From contig CAZVEO010000003.1 of the NCBI GenBank assembly GCA_964626385.1, forward strand, positions 1 to 42,623: a stretch of DNA of 42,623 bases, written 5' to 3'. The translations under genes and the position numbers were made by a program. The number at the start of each line of letters is the position of its first letter. Within the stretch, counting starts at the first letter, position 1. The notes under the pieces were generated by a model that searched no databases, was not told where the DNA came from, and saw nothing but the letters and a program-made list of their open reading frames with translations. Below, piece after piece: positions 42,376 through 42,623 of the stretch. The DNA comes from Scybalousia_A sp964626385 (GTDB taxonomy: Bacteria > Bacteroidota > Bacteroidia > Bacteroidales > P3).

Positions 42376-42623
42376 TTATGAGTTGTAAATAAGACTATTA
42401 TAAACATCTAAATGTTTTGTAATAACATCATCTATAGAAAACTCTCGTTCAGCAATCTTTCGAGAATTTTCTCCCATATACTTTCTTAAAGGCTCGTTTT
42501 CAATTAGAATTTTTAATTTTTCAGCTAAAGCATGACTATCTTTTATTGGAACAAGAAATCCATTATACCCATCTTCTACAGTATCTTTACAACCTATAGA
42601 ATTAGTGGTAATTATAGGTCTTC
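42376..42623 (-). CDS. GT4-family glycosyltransferase, C-terminal part (runs off the window)
   Basis: The last 82 codons of a minus-strand gene whose 5' part lies beyond the window edge. The reading RPIITTNSIGCKDTVEDGYN, then GFLVPIKDSHALAEKLKILI and MGENSRKIAEREFSIDDVI, is the typical C-terminal end of GT4 (WbnK/WcaL-like) glycosyltransferases: the loop after the EX7E site, then the LVPxxD..ALA..I helix and final RxxAxxxFs helix. It stops at TAA 42378-42376, in the same frame as the following epimerase remnant. The acceptor and sugar are unknown. Confidence 0.85.
   Translation of the reverse strand, partial: RPIITTNSIGCKDTVEDGYNGFLVPIKDSHALAEKLKILIENEPLRKYMGENSRKIAEREFSIDDVITKHLDVYNSLIYNS

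Overview
The window is a 42.6 kb stretch of a low-GC Bacteroidota chromosome, most likely order Bacteroidales. Several things point there: a type IX secretion (T9SS) C-terminal sorting domain, Bacteroidota-type promoters with a TAnnTTTG -7 box in front of many genes, an LptE-like lipoprotein next to a DUF2723/GT117 protein, the ftsX-DUF3098-uppP-truB cluster, and a tmRNA (ssrA) whose tag reads GENNYALAA, the tag I recall for Porphyromonas gingivalis. A class III (oxygen-sensitive) ribonucleotide reductase with its activase and a fumarate-reductase-type FrdAB suggest an anaerobic or microaerobic lifestyle. Almost everything is chromosomal housekeeping. There is no phage, plasmid, transposase or CRISPR array.

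Layout. 0.2-8.9 kb, minus strand: a T9SS cargo protein, an LptE-like lipoprotein, a DUF2723 membrane glycosyltransferase, a PurM-type enzyme, an MltD-like LysM transglycosylase and an SGNH hydrolase. 9.0-9.66 kb: non-coding, holding copy 1 of a structured repeat. 9.66-18.4 kb: rnr (+), the minus-strand operon ansA-hldE1-alaS, cutC (+) and gap (-). 18.6-22.9 kb: the plus-strand envelope operon ftsX, DUF3098, uppP, truB, a GH23-like membrane-anchored protein and an orphan N-terminal fragment of an M6 metalloprotease. 22.9-23.6 kb: a MITE-like inverted-repeat element followed by copy 2 of the structured repeat, in inverted orientation. 23.7-26.5 kb: frdA-frdB without a cytochrome b gene. 26.6-27.8 kb: a lipoprotein flavodoxin with an exported flavin-reductase-like protein. 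27.9-31.5 kb, minus strand: an SGNH/MBOAT O-acylation pair and kbl. 32.0-34.7 kb: nrdD-nrdG. 34.75-41.2 kb: an envelope operon of flippase, GT4, murF, anmK, a Spy-like protein and a TauE/SafE permease. 41.26-41.67 kb: ssrA (-). 41.8-42.6 kb: a 21-bp tandem repeat, a C-terminal sugar-epimerase remnant and the end of a GT4 glycosyltransferase that runs off the window.

The most unusual content is non-coding. Two diverged copies of a roughly 430-bp element lie 14 kb apart in opposite orientation. Each carries a perfectly conserved 17-bp hairpin with a GAAA loop, three TGATTATCA-N4-GTTAC boxes, a conserved CCTGACCAAACGCGTGCAC core and a variable palindromic tail built on ACAGGC/GCCTGT. Neither copy has an intact shared reading frame. 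Around copy 2 lie an MITE-like element, a truncated protease gene and a frd operon lacking its membrane anchor gene, so this looks like a rearrangement hot spot. All functional statements are family assignments read from the translated sequence; no database search was run.
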